Shown in pieces: positions 53,701 to 63,752 of a stretch of DNA of 64,000 nt. Within the stretch, counting starts at the first letter, position 1; each line of letters begins with the position of its first letter. Below the pieces are notes generated by a model, which saw nothing but the letters and a program-made list of their open reading frames with translations, searched no databases and was not told the DNA's origin. Location of the stretch: contig NC_134276.1 of assembly GCF_949628215.1 (NCBI RefSeq), positions 69,108,233 through 69,172,232 of the forward strand. Reading direction: 5' to 3'. Made by a program: the position numbers and the translations under genes. Source of the stretch: Phalacrocorax aristotelis (Eukaryota > Chordata > Aves > Suliformes > Phalacrocoracidae).

Positions 53701-56700
53701 AATTTTCACCCCACACTGGGAGCGCAGGTAGAACTTACGCAGTACAGGTATCCATGCTGACACTCAGGCTTCCCCTACAGTCAACAGAAAGAAACAGGAA
53801 CTTCTGGGGCATGCCTTGTATGATCCACTTTTACGTGTCTACTCTGGGATGAGTAGGCATGTGCTGCTTCCTAGAAGTGCCCTCTTAATTCTGCTGACAG
53901 CAGAGGAGCTGTGATACCTATCTCAGGTGTGGGTAACTGCACCAGTGGGCACATTTGGCCAAATGAATCACACCTTGTTTTCATTTCTTCTCACTGTGCT
54001 CCTGGAAAAGCCAATGATGTTATTTTTTCACAAAGCTCTGAAAGCTTCTGACCTAGGAGAGTGGAGGAGAAGGTGCTTGATAGCAAGAGCCAGACTCTTA
54101 TTTTCAGTTTCTACATAGTCACTGGAGAGGAACGACACTTGAAAGGACCAATTCATCCCATCCTAAAGTAGACATCTAAAATAAGTCAGATGAATTGAGC
54201 CCTAGAAATGCCTGTCTCCTGCATTGTCTGTAAAGAGTGCTTTAAACCAGATAGGTCAGAGATGGGCATGAACATCTCAGTGGGATTAATCCTGTCCATA
54301 CTATAGGTGTTGGGACAATGACTATTTCATCATGCTTATTAATGTCTCCTTAGGTCATGTGTAAGCAAGTCTGTGCTGTTTTATGTGTAGTAATTGTCCA
54401 TTGACTGAAAACTAACTTAAGGACTGTGAGCAAAGACAAATATTGAAGTGTATCAAATGGAAATTTTTCACCTTACAGGCTATCAAAGAATTTGGTTTGC
54501 ACTCATACTGATGCTGATGATTGTAGAGCAGTGCTGAGATATGAAACAAACTTGCAGATGATGCTGAATTGGGCAGTGATGTGAAAAGTACACAGACAAA
54601 AGAAATAACTAGATAGGCATGTACTCTGTGGGTAATATATGGAAAGGAGGTAAACTTGGAAACTACAGGTTAATATGTGTAGGAGGAAATGCGAAGAGAT
54701 TCAGCCGCAGAAGAGGAACCCAGGAAGCGATAATACAGAAAGAGGTGTGTAAAGATTGCAAATGGGATAACAAATGAGAAGCAAGGTAGGACTTTGCAAG
54801 CAAAACTGGTAAGCAAAACAGGTTAACAGAAGGAAGGTCAAGTCAGCAAGCAGTCAGGTGCATACCTCTTCTTTATCTTTGTGATTGCATCCAGAACACA
54901 AATGTTCAAATGTAATGTAAAAAATATTTTGGGGATCATGTAAGTGCCAGAAAGCCATTAGTAATTAAAAAAAAAAATATCACTGAAGGTAACTGGGGGA
55001 GAGAAGGGAAGATGGGGAAACTGAATTATGAGGTAGATTAAAATATAGACAGCTTGCCACACTTTGTTACACTGGTAACACTGCTGGTTACAGGTGTCAG
55101 TAACTCACTGCAATGTTGTTAACACCAAGCAAAGAGAGAAATTGAGTTAGAATGGTACTAAAAGACATGGGCTGGAACACGAGACCTGTAGCCCGGGGAG
55201 CTCTGTTGGCTGCCCTGTTTTAGGGACCTAAGGAAAACAAGCCAGACATGGTGTTAGAAAGTAAAGAGAATACAAACAGAATATATCCTAGTACATGGAC
55301 TTGTGTAAATGTCCTCATGGTTTAAACCACTAGTGTTCTTTTAAAGATGGTTGATTCATGGTTTTTTGTGAACTTAGAAGTCAGTAACGGCTCCACAACA
55401 CTGGGGCTGTCCCCTGTGGAGGGGGGTTCACATCCTCTAAGGCATGGGGCAGAACTGAACCCATTTATTCCCTACTTTAGTGAGGACTCATTTCATACAA
55501 AGAAAACAGTATTTTTCCAAAAAGAGTTTGGGTTGCTGGGGTTTTTTTTTTGCCCGCCTTCCATCATTAATATATTGCTATCCCACCGTCTGTTTTTTAA
55601 TGAAACAGCTTAAGCACATCATTCCAAGGGAGAGTTTGGGGGCCGTGACAGCTAGGTGGAGGGACCTACCTCCACCTAGAGTAGAGTTCATGTAGATTGA
55701 GTATGTAATCCTGCATGCCCTGGGATCTCGCCCAGGGGTGGTTGGGATGGGAGTGCTGGTTGTACTGCACCATTGGTCTCTTTGGCTGGGGGTCTGGGGT
55801 ATTAGAGGTGCTAAAAGAGAAAAAGACTGGCAATGACCACTGTTTTTCCCCAGAGTGAGGTTTGGCCATTTGACATGTGCACCAGATTAGAAGTCTCAGG
55901 AGTGCTCCCATTTCCACCAGGACAGATAAGCCTCTGTAGCCCAGGGACACCTGTGTATGTGGTAATCTCTACTCATTGTCTTAGCTCATCTTTTAGTCTT
56001 GTTGACCCTAGACTTCAACACAAAGATGTGTTGTAAATTAGCTGTTACCACTCAGAAATTAGCCTGTGGAGTCACTGTCTGTCCTCCCTTAAAACATCAT
56101 TGTCCACCATGAGCGAAAACTTGAATGGACTGTCAGAAAATATGGATATTTGTGAGCAATCTAACCTGAAATCCCAAGACATGAATTGTATGGAACAAGG
56201 CAGGAAAGGCAAGGAGCTAAACTAGATAGTCCAGCGCGCCTTTTAGATTAATTTTGGAGGACATTGATCCACAGATCACTGAGAACTAAGACTCTACCAC
56301 TTCTAAATGCTCCATTAACTATTATACAGGAAATTCAATGATGTTGCTTAAAATTTTGCCATTATTGAATACCTGCAGTGGTGTGGCCATCTTTAGTGTT
56401 ACTAAGGAATTTATAAGAGTGTTCCAGTTTTTGCTCTTGGCAGTTCTCCTATCCCACAAATGGCAACTTCCTTTATTAATTTTAAGGTTAGCTGGGTAAT
56501 GTGGCAGTGAAATGAAACACACTCTGGTTAAGGCTTGTACTTTCCATCAGAGCCAATCTTCCTAAGACATTGGTGGTACAGCTTTTGAAATTGGCTCCAG
56601 GCTGGGTTCTGGGGGCAGGAGAGAAGTCATTTTACTGTCTGTTTCTGGACGAGGTTCGTTGTTGCACGTGTTTCTGCCGTCTGTCCTCTGATTCAGCTGG

Positions 56701-59497
56701 ATAACGGTTACCTTAGAGTGGCAGGTGGGCTCTCCATCAGTGGAGGAAGGAGGTTGGCAGTGGAAAAGCTGACGAAAGCATTTGTAAAACTGAAACAACA
56801 AACAAACAGTTCTAGACATAGTTGCTAGGCAGGCTACAATTTAGAACATCTCTATAACAGCTTGGAGGCAAGGAAACACGGTTTATTAAGCTTGTACTTT
56901 GTGCTCAGATAGGGATTAAATATTTTTTTGCCATGAATCCGTGTTTCATCCTGCTTAAGACTAAAGTTCATTTAAACTTGTGGATGTTTCCCTTGAAATT
57001 GATATGCTTAGCTTTTCTGAGACCATAGACGCTGTAGAGTGTAAAGCTGTAGAACAATCTAAAACATTTTCAGAACCTTTCATTTATGATAAAAGAAGAT
57101 TTAATCACCGAAGTAATTGTTTTTCAGTTACTTCACACATCAGGCAGGGAAAAAATCATTTTGATAATCTAATGATACACAGCAGGGAGAACATAAGGTT
57201 CTTTTCATTAGCAAGCCATTGAAATCTCTGCGTTCCCAAACTGCAAACTAAACTTCAGAAAATGGCTTTGCTTAATTAAGGAACCAAAATAATTTTTTGT
57301 GTTAATTCATGTCACTTGTGAGAATTATCCAAAACACCTTTGATGCTTTATGATTCCAAAGCTGTTGTACAGAAAAAACAATTACATCAGTTCTCATTTG
57401 TAAGTGCAAAGTGAACAGAATCAGTACAGCTGTCTCTTCTGAGAGTTGACAGTCATATTCAGTGGATAGGGATGCCAGCAGTGCAACAAGTGCTTCACTA
57501 CATTTTCTGTATATTTCTATTTTTTAAGTTAAACCTTAAAAAAAAATGCTGTCCAATGCTTACTCCATCATTTTTCTTTTCACATGGCTATGGGAAACAG
57601 GAAAGGATCCCAGAAGCTGTGATTAGTGCAGAAGTGTTGCAGTTTAGACAGTGCTGTTGATCAATATCTGATATTTAAAATGTGCAGCCACAACAGCAAG
57701 ATTTCTCTTGTTTCAAAGCTATAAAGACCTTCTGTTAGTATAGATTTACAGTTGTGCCATAGGAAAACAAAGTTTGCATAAGCCCACTTATCTTCCTTCC
57801 GAATCAGTCCTGTTCTAGTTTTGATCTTGAGCATGGGATAAGGAGAGTAACAGCATCTTAGTACTGTACTAAGGTCAAAGCAAACCTTCACCTGGCATTA
57901 AACAGGGAATTAGTTTCCCTGTAGCCTTTCTTAGCTGCTACTGACGGTGCTGATGATAGTCTGCCATTGACATGTGCCAGGAGGGTTGGCATTTTATGGA
58001 TTGCACCTTGCTGAGTAGGAAGTGGTCGGGGGCTTTTCCCCATGACAGCACTGCTCTGAGGAGGAATTCACAATCCTCAGCCTCTCTCTGTAAGACTCTT
58101 CACAAAATTCTTAGAAGCTGCTGACATTTCTGCTACCACTACATGTTTTTATAAGTCCTTCTGGATGTATTTAGATGGCTTTCTTGGTAATGTCTTCCTG
58201 CCTAGAGAGAAGCAAGTGGATGGAAAAAGTGGAATTGGTTCAATTCTAGACTACAAAGGACCAACATTGTAATAAACTGGAGATAGAATCATAGAATCAT
58301 TAAGGTTGGAAAAGACCTCTAGGATCATCAAGTCCAACCGTCAGCCCAACACTACCATGTGTCCTAAATCATGCCTTGAAGTGCCAAGATGTTTAAAGGA
58401 ATACATTAATACCCTAATACTACTGACTATCTGAATGAACCACCCAAAAGTTGTCAAGGAAAGAAACACGGGTGATACTGGCCCATCTTTCTGCTCTTGT
58501 TTCCCCTTGCCATGGAAACAGAAATTGTTCGGATTCTTCATAGATTAGTATGTATGTAAATATTTCCAAGACACAGATATCCAAAAGCACAGAGGATAGA
58601 ATGGGAATACCTGGGGATTTTTTTATATCTCCTGTACATGGCAGGTCAGAGTTTAGCTGTGGAAGTGGTGAATGTACCAAGAAGAGCTCCTTAAATACAC
58701 CAGGCAACTGCTCTGTGTGTCTGTGTGTGTTCTGTATTTTGCAAGTGAATGTAAAGACCTAGTCTGTCTTGCTAAATAGCTTCCAGAATTGCTAATATTC
58801 AGGAAGACCAAGAAAAGTGATCAGTTGACTCAAAACAATTAGCATGCGGCTGCATTAGGTGTCTTGATTCTTGTGTGGGATGTTTTGTGGACCGGATAGG
58901 GTAAATGGGGGGAGGTGGGAGAGAGCAGTCTTCCCACTCAGGGAGGCTGATGGTGGTATGCAAGGCCATTATAGGCTTTTTATTCTTTCCTATGATTGTT
59001 GTCCTACCCCATTGACTCCACGAGGATCACAGTCGTTATGCATCAGGGACAAGTGAAAGCTCCCCTAATAAGAGGAACTATCCCTCCACTTAATTTTAGC
59101 GAAGTAATACTTAAGATGTGCAACACCAAAGGAAAGCTAGAAAGAAAACCAGATCGGGTGACTGCAGGGAAATTTCTGAGAGAGGTGTGAAATCTGGGGT
59201 TCACTTTTGTTTTCACTTTCTGCTTCAGGTATCCTCATCATGATGTCCATGTGTAACGAAGTGCATGTGTACGAATACATCCCTTCAGTCCGACAGACCG
59301 ACCTATGTCACTACCATGAGCTCTACTACGATGCAGCTTGTACCTTAGGGGCTTACCACCCCCTGCTCTACGAGAAGCTTTTGGTGCAGAGGATGAACAA
59401 AGGTTTGCAGGATGATCTGTATCGGAAGGGGAAAGTCATTTTGCCAGGGTTCAAAGCTGTCAAGTGCCCTGAAAGAAATAATTTCTCACACTTGTAG
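34843..59497 (+). CDS. ST6GAL2: ST6GAL2, beta-galactoside alpha-2,6-sialyltransferase 2 (five coding exons)
   Basis: Joining 34843-35788, 40073-40170, 44120-44221, 45311-45485 and 59229-59497 gives 1590 nt, that is 529 residues plus a TAG stop, the length I know for human ST6GAL2. The enzyme transfers sialic acid from CMP-Neu5Ac in alpha-2,6 linkage to galactose of Gal-beta-1,4-GlcNAc glycans in the Golgi lumen (family knowledge, GT29). The protein shows a short cytoplasmic tail (1-10), a transmembrane anchor (about 11-30), a variable stem, sialylmotif L starting at C297, sialylmotif S around 434-459, motif III (HYHELYYD, 468-475) and motif VS (H484-x4-E489, H484 being the expected catalytic base). 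Cysteines match the ST6GAL pattern: C254-C520, C297-C449, C467-C478. Sequons are at N167, N308 and N338. All junctions are GT-AG and keep frame. The start ATG has G at -3, and the N-terminus [10 protein letters not shown] matches the family. Confidence 0.97.
35789..40072 (+). other. ST6GAL2: ST6GAL2 intron 2 (4284 nt)
   Basis: Donor GTGGGT, acceptor TCCTAG; the intron interrupts codon 316 after base 1. I saw no repeat element, RNA gene or other exon in it. Confidence 0.9.
40073..40170 (+). CDS. ST6GAL2: ST6GAL2 exon 3 (residues 316-348, rest of sialylmotif L)
   Basis: The acceptor is gctcctag ending at 40072 and the donor is CTCTCAG|GTAAGA. The 98-nt exon completes codon 316 (Asp) and encodes the second half of sialylmotif L, which binds the CMP-sialic acid donor: [20 protein letters not shown] followed by [14 protein letters not shown]338-K-T is a sequon. 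The exon ends on a codon boundary (phase 0). The sequence is near-identical to what I recall of human ST6GAL2, with a Met where human has Ile at residue 342. Confidence 0.96.
40171..44119 (+). other. ST6GAL2: ST6GAL2 intron 3 (3949 nt)
   Basis: Donor GTAAGA, acceptor TTGCAG, phase 0. It contains a CR1 LINE 3' fragment in the sense orientation (41743-42567). The rest shows nothing recognisable. Confidence 0.9.
41743..42567 (+). mobile_element. CR1 LINE, 5'-truncated 3' end (part of reverse transcriptase ORF plus 3' tail)
   Basis: The frame from about 41743 to 42230 encodes the thumb and C-terminal part of a CR1 non-LTR reverse transcriptase: [20 protein letters not shown], then [20 protein letters not shown], then a [13 protein letters not shown] / [20 protein letters not shown] block typical of CR1. 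Small indels break the frame after about 42230. Matching nucleotide sequence continues to the CR1 3' end, with tandem ATTCTATG-like 8-mers at about 42548-42567. It cannot move on its own. The long open stretch suggests a fairly young insertion. It lies in sense in ST6GAL2 intron 3. Confidence 0.92.
44120..44221 (+). CDS. ST6GAL2: ST6GAL2 exon 4 (residues 349-382)
   Basis: The acceptor is catgttttgcag ending at 44119 and the donor is AATGTG|GTAAGA. The 102-nt exon is phase 0 at both ends and encodes [20 protein letters not shown] followed by [14 protein letters not shown], part of the catalytic fold between sialylmotifs L and S. The last codon is GTG (Val382), where I recall Leu in human ST6GAL2. 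The position is directly at the splice junction. Confidence 0.95.
44222..45310 (+). other. ST6GAL2: ST6GAL2 intron 4 (1089 nt)
   Basis: Donor GTAAGA, acceptor TTCCCAG preceded by a strong T tract, phase 0. No other feature was recognised. Confidence 0.92.
45311..45485 (+). CDS. ST6GAL2: ST6GAL2 exon 5 (residues 383-440, start of sialylmotif S)
   Basis: A strong T-rich acceptor (tttttttgttcccag) ends at 45310, and the donor is TTTATTG|GTAAGAG. The 175-nt exon begins [10 protein letters not shown], contains [20 protein letters not shown] and ends at PPSSGFI, the start of sialylmotif S. It leaves one base of Gly441 for the next exon (phase 1). Confidence 0.96.
45525..45542 (+). repeat. Poly(A) run near the start of intron 5
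   Basis: A run of about 17 A residues. No retroposed sequence was recognised next to it, so it is treated as a simple mononucleotide repeat. Confidence 0.6.
49371..49402 (+). repeat. (TTTTG)n / (TTTG)n simple repeat
   Basis: Tandem TTTG then TTTTG units in intron 5. A plain microsatellite. Confidence 0.85.
52980..53110 (+). mobile_element. Old CR1 LINE 3' fragment
   Basis: The stretch reading GGAGATACTCAGGACTGGGC, followed by a CTGGACAGG... part and GACCTGATCTAACTTCAAAG, corresponds to the conserved 3' part of CR1 elements (the C-terminal LDxF region and the typical CCTGATCTAACTTTGAAGTT segment). It has many substitutions and lacks the terminal 8-mers, so it is an old truncated copy. Confidence 0.7.
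54520..54900 (+). mobile_element. Possible very old CR1/L3-like LINE remnant
   Basis: AAACTTGCAGATGATGCTGA resembles the FADD(T/A)-L motif of CR1-clade reverse transcriptase. About 330 nt later, CAGTCAGGTGCATACCTC and TTGCATCCAGAACACA lie in the order expected for the VRPHLEYCVQ region. The frame is lost. This is weak, pattern-level evidence. Confidence 0.3.
55652..55679. repeat. Perfect 11-bp inverted repeat with 6-nt loop
   Basis: The arms CTAGGTGGAGG (55652-55662) and CCTCCACCTAG (55669-55679) are exact reverse complements around GACCTA. It is GC-rich, so it would make a stable hairpin in RNA from either strand. Confidence 0.8.
56472..56477 (-). terminator. Poly(A) signal AATAAA for the antisense opsin-like exon
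   Basis: The + strand reads TTTATT here, so the - strand has a canonical AATAAA 85-90 nt after the stop of the opsin-like exon. A T/G-rich stretch (tttgtggg) follows at about 56460-56453 on the - strand. This supports that exon being the 3' end of a transcript. The hexamer alone is common in AT-rich DNA. Confidence 0.4.
56562..56789 (-). CDS. Terminal exon of an opsin-like GPCR (encephalopsin/TMT type?), antisense in ST6GAL2 intron 5
   Basis: Read on the - strand, a textbook acceptor (tgtttgttgtttcag, ending at 56790) is followed by 75 open codons and TAG at 56564-56562. The product starts [16 protein letters not shown], contains [10 protein letters not shown] and ends AVPPMS. In opsins and related class A GPCRs, a terminal exon often begins just after the NPxxY...NKQ end of helix 7. 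An FYxCF...C segment fits helix VIII with palmitoylation cysteines, and the rest fits a Ser/Thr/Pro-rich cytoplasmic tail. Phase 0 entry is what I expect for the encephalopsin (OPN3) and teleost-multiple-tissue (TMT) opsin group. An AATAAA on the - strand lies about 85 nt past the stop. No helix 6/7 exon (NPVIYxF signature) was found on the - strand up to 64000, so earlier exons must lie outside, or this is an orphan exon. The exon call is fairly firm; the opsin identity is inference from memory of the family. Confidence 0.6.
   Translation of the reverse strand, partial: FYKCFRQLFHCQPPSSTDGEPTCHSKVTVIQLNQRTDGRNTCNNEPRPETDSKMTSLLPPEPSLEPISKAVPPMS
58284..58400 (-). mobile_element. CR1 LINE 3' end, minus orientation
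   Basis: It opens with AGAATCATAGAATCAT (reverse complement of the CR1 3' 8-mer tail), followed by TAAGGTTGGAAAAGACCTCT and AGGATCATCAAGTCCAACCG, the common avian CR1 3' segment read in reverse. It fades out after about 115 nt. It is a short 5'-truncated copy in intron 5, about 830 nt before ST6GAL2 exon 6. Confidence 0.93.
59229..59497 (+). CDS. ST6GAL2: ST6GAL2 exon 6: last coding exon (residues 441-529, motifs S, III and VS)
   Basis: A long pyrimidine tract leads to ctgcttcag ending at 59228. The exon completes Gly441 and encodes [20 protein letters not shown] (rest of sialylmotif S, with C449 expected to pair with C297). Then come C467, motif III (HYHELYYD), C478 and [11 protein letters not shown], which holds H484-x4-E489 (motif VS, active site). 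C520 near the end is expected to pair with C254. The tail after C520 (PERNNFSHL) is short and variable in the family. TAG stop at 59495-59497; the 3' UTR follows. Confidence 0.96.
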
Positions 59498-59734
59498 AAG
59501 AGAGTCCTTCAGAAACTATGTGCAATAAGGTACTACTGTCGTACTATAAAGAAGAAGACAATACTTGAAAAACGAATCTTAGACCAATCTAGTCTATAAA
59601 TTGTAATTAAGTAGCAGGCATGAGAAATACTTCTTTTCTGAGCCTGAGTATTTATTACTGCTTTGCAAATAGTTAAAAAAAAAAACAAACCAAGGCTTAG
59701 CTCACGAAAGGTGCAAAGGACATACTTAGGCAGA

Positions 59735-59740
59735 AATATA
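59735..59740 (+). terminator. ST6GAL2: Candidate proximal poly(A) signal (AATATA variant)
   Basis: AATATA is followed within 5-20 nt by TGTTGTGGGTGTG, a good GU-rich downstream element, about 240 nt after the stop. The hexamer is a weaker variant, so use is uncertain. Confidence 0.25.
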
Positions 59741-62700
59741 ATGTATTGTTGTGGGTGTGACTGTCAGAGTTTGTCAGTGGTCTCTTATGCCACATATGCT
59801 AGACTGTAACTTTTTTTTTTTAATGAACTTATTTAACTGTTAAACCTGGCATTGTGAAACAGCCTCTATTGTTCATATACAGAGTGGCCAGTTGAACAAT
59901 GCAGCCTTCCTCATGGCTCCATGGGATTTTCACACTCTCCAAGAATGAAGTAATCGCTATTCCGAGCTGTGCAGTCATTGACTAGAGTAGATTTTAATTC
60001 CCACTCATACACAGGCTCAGTTACAAAGCTCCAACTGAAAAGAGGGTCTTGTGGTGGCTATGAAGTCAGTGCAGATGGGAGATGGCTGTACACACAGCTA
60101 AACCAGTTAAACTACTGGATGTACTTTTGATGCCTGATCCCCATGCTCACACTGACTGAGTAGGGCAGAAGGAAAAGGAGAAATGTCTCATTTCTTTAGA
60201 TATAGCAAACATATCTGTAACCCGTTCAGCAAGAAAAATCCCCCTTGGAAGCCTATCAGGAAGGTGTAAGTGAGATGGAAATTATGCCTTCCCTGGGTCT
60301 GCAAAGATAAAGACGATCCAGAGAAAGCCGAGGGAGGCTGTGTGGCACTCACATCACACTGAAAGCAAATGCTGAGGGAGCTCACCTTTCTGCAGCAAAG
60401 ATAGCATTCAGGATTACAGACATCATTTGTTAGGTATTTCACTGGGATCCAAAACAAACTCACTTGTTCACAAGTTACTACTGTTAAGAAAGTGTAGGGA
60501 GTTTTCTGACAAAAGAAGAGGATATCAGTGGTTTTTATTTAACATTTGGAAGACCGTACCCCAGGGAAGCTGTAATGCCTGCAAAAAAAACTGACTAACG
60601 GATTGCATATGGAGATAATTTGATATTTTCCTTCATAGCACACAACGAGAATATTCTCTAAGGCACTTGTGAAATCTGGCTCGTTGCTAATATATTTACA
60701 GCATTCTTTTTCACGGAAAAACTTGAGTTTCAGATTTTCCAAGTGGCAGGACGTTAATGGTTTGCGGTTGGTTTTTTCACACAAGCATACCATTTCTCTT
60801 AGGGTAAGTTCAGCAGGAACCTATGTACACAAAAGCACAGCTATATTCTACTCGTGTCCGTTCAGTAAAAAGGCAGACAGCTCAAAGGGGCACTGAAAAG
60901 AATAGCTGAGTGCTGTGGTGGAGAGTACTTTTTGTCTTTTGTCTTAAGCAACAAAAAGGCAATTGAAGGGTGGACACAATATTAATGACTATTTCTTCTT
61001 CAATAGTAATGACAGTAGAATCACAGAATCTTTTGTTCTCTCACTCGGCTCCCTGGGTCGGATGGCTTTCCTTCCTAAGAAGCGAAGAATATGTCTTACA
61101 TAGGTCTTAGCCTTCTTTTCCTATGTAGTCTCTTAATTTGGGCTTTATGATCCTCTTAAGATTCCTCTTGTTGACAGAGAAAGTATGTCCAGATGTTCTT
61201 AAAACTGTTCTGTACTGTGTGGATAGTTATGTCCATAAATCATTTTGATAAATGTCAAAATGAATAGGTTTTCTCATATTAGCCTTAGACTCTGGATATA
61301 TTACTGATTTCTTCTTACTGTTATGTCTGGCAGCAACTTTCATTCTTATAGTAAGACTGTTGTTTAACCTTGTGGAGAATAGATAACCTACACAGAACTA
61401 ATCTATTTTTCCATATGTTTGGTACCCTGTTTGTAAAACATATGAAGTCTGAGCAGTGCAATCAAACATATCTCTCTTTCCTGTGTGCTGGGTGAGCTAC
61501 CCCATGTTTGTAAAGGAAGGAAGTTGATTAGCTTTCTAGGACTAGTGAATATGCTACTTTTCCATAAGCAGGCAATTCTCAAGTTCTGAAAAGAAAAAAA
61601 AAGCATATCATTTTGACTGGTCTGCAACCACTAACCTTTGATTTTCACGAAGAAGAAGAATACTAGCTGCATTACTCAACTACCCACAGCGGGATTATGT
61701 TGTATTATTTCCTCAGTAGTTTATCAGAATAACCAACATAGCTGTTGTACAGAACGAGGCGAATTATAACGATTCACGTAACAAGTGCTTAGCATATCTA
61801 CTCAATACATCATTTAAATAACAATGCAGAATCAGGTCTGAGATGTCATAAAATGTACTATGTATTTTTAATTTACTGGACTTTGCGCATTCAAGCCCTC
61901 CCAGCAGAAACTGTTTCTTTGCTGTATCCTGATTAATATGGCAGTCAGTGCTCCTTCCACAAGTGGAAACGCACGTGCTGTAGCACCATCACCTCAGAAG
62001 AAGCCGCAGAACTGTGCTGCAAACGCTTGCTCACAGAGGAAGACGACTGACTTGTGATGCTCATCTTGGAAAAAATAAGGATCCCCGGCATGGCTTCCCA
62101 ACACTGGTTTCCACTGTGATGTTTCATTGGTCTGCCTGCTCAAACACCTTGTGGCTGCTTAAAGAGACGTTACTCCTCTACCCTGCCTTGTCCTCCTTTG
62201 GTTTTTGGCACAAGTGCAAGTGTGCCCAAGATGCTAACTGAGGGCTCACTGCCACTTGCTGCAAGAGGGGAAGGGGCAGAAATAAAGGGGCAATACAGAG
62301 GACCTGCAGAGGTGCTCCCCTCACCACTGCTTACACTCTGGCATTGGCACTGGTGGCTTTTAAAAGAACCCACCAAGTATTTTTGCATTTACGGGCGTCT
62401 CGCCATCCCTCGCAAGGGCAGAGAGATCTTTACAAAGAATCACATTCAGTAAATTTAAAATGAGTGAGTGTGTAGTAACACTGAACCATGTATCTTTTAA
62501 TAATAATAACAACGCGTGAGAGTGCTGGGTTTAGACACGTATCTTAAATGCAGACAGTGTGAAAGGAAATGCATTTTCCTACCCAGTTAGTGTGGGTTTT
62601 TTTTGGAAAAAGGTACAGGCATGGCTTCGTAGCTCTCCCGGGTGACTGTGGCACCCTAACAGATTGAAACTGCACCATAGATGAGAGGTTGCCCAATCCT

Positions 62701-63746
62701 GGCTCTTGAGGGGCATCATCAGCCAACAAATGCCTCTGCTAGTGGACCCCTGAGCTCCCTTCATGCTTGTTGCAATGACGCAGTTATGGCGTTTTACTGG
62801 CAAGTAGGAGTAAGTTGCCTTCAAAAGCTATCGAGCCTCATTTCTGTGCCCTGGTGCTGTGGACAACAGTTGCACTGACCTGAAACAAACCAGAAACGCA
62901 GCAGCAGCTTAAGGAGATGTGCTGAGTTTATGCCGAATTTAATTATGCTCTTTTTTCCACTGTGAATTCTGTAGCTTTTCTGACTTGCGGTGCTCTATCA
63001 TTTTATGCATTCAGCCTTTGGATGGTTAAATCAAAGTATTCTTCATTCAAGAAAAAAACATGAAAGATTTTGCCTCATTTTGAGCCAAAATGTTTTTTGC
63101 TAGAACAAATTACTAATTGTTCCTTTCCTTTATAGTTCTGAAGCTTACCTGAGCATAAACTCACAGCTCAGTCAGTCATTCCTTGGATTAAACTACTTAT
63201 CTTCTTTTCTTACCTGCCTGTGCAGTTTTATGTTGTTGAAGCTCTAGTAAAGTCAGTGAAATCACAATGATACAAGAAATACATATCTTTGGAGGGAGAG
63301 AGGGGGGTGATTTGCACACTCCCATCTACACTGTCTCTGTACAAATTTAGCCAAATCATTGCATGTCTTTGGTCAGGGCACTTCCTTTGGTGAAAACATC
63401 CAAATTCTGAACCTGTTGCTATACATCTCTCGCCAAAGTCAGCAAAACTGAGACAGTTTGTTTCTTAAATGAAGACAAGAGTCTACATTCAGTCGTTGCA
63501 CAGACTGAACACACTCATTTTAGAGATGGATTGAATTAAACAGGAGTTCAAAACACATGCAAACCAATCCAATCCATAATGAGGTTATTCTTTTTCATTT
63601 CCTTTTTCTTCAGCAGTTTTTAAGGATGGAAAATGCCATTTGGACAGTGACACAGATGTACCGTGAAAGGAATATTAAATGCATTGACTGCAAAAATAAA
63701 TGACTCTTATTTTTCCCTTCATGCTCTCTAAAGTTGATGCGTATTG

Positions 63747-63752
63747 AATAAA
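63747..63752 (+). terminator. ST6GAL2: Candidate distal poly(A) signal (AATAAA)
   Basis: A canonical AATAAA is followed by a T/G-rich segment (TTGTTTTCTGAAGTGGGT). Another AATAAA lies at 63695, so two signals occur within 60 nt, as often seen at real 3' ends. It would give a 3' UTR of about 4.25 kb. Confidence 0.35.

Larger units (their letters stand above)
45486..59228 (+). other. ST6GAL2: ST6GAL2 intron 5 (13743 nt)
   Basis: Donor GTAAGA, acceptor CTTCAG, interrupting codon 441 after base 1. It carries CR1 remnants at 52980-53110 (+) and 58284-58400 (-), a doubtful older one at about 54520-54900, a TTTTG repeat, a perfect hairpin at 55652-55679 and the antisense opsin-like terminal exon at 56562-56789. 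The block from about 50450 to 52900 is AT-rich, without open frames or recognisable repeats. Confidence 0.9.

Noticed and set aside
56980..57222. 80-codon plus-strand frame next to the opsin-like exon
   Set aside because: On the other strand from that exon, no family resemblance and no splice sites that would join it to ST6GAL2.
61017..61029. GAATCACAGAATC resembling a CR1 3' tail
   Set aside because: Only about 13 nt match and the following sequence is not CR1.
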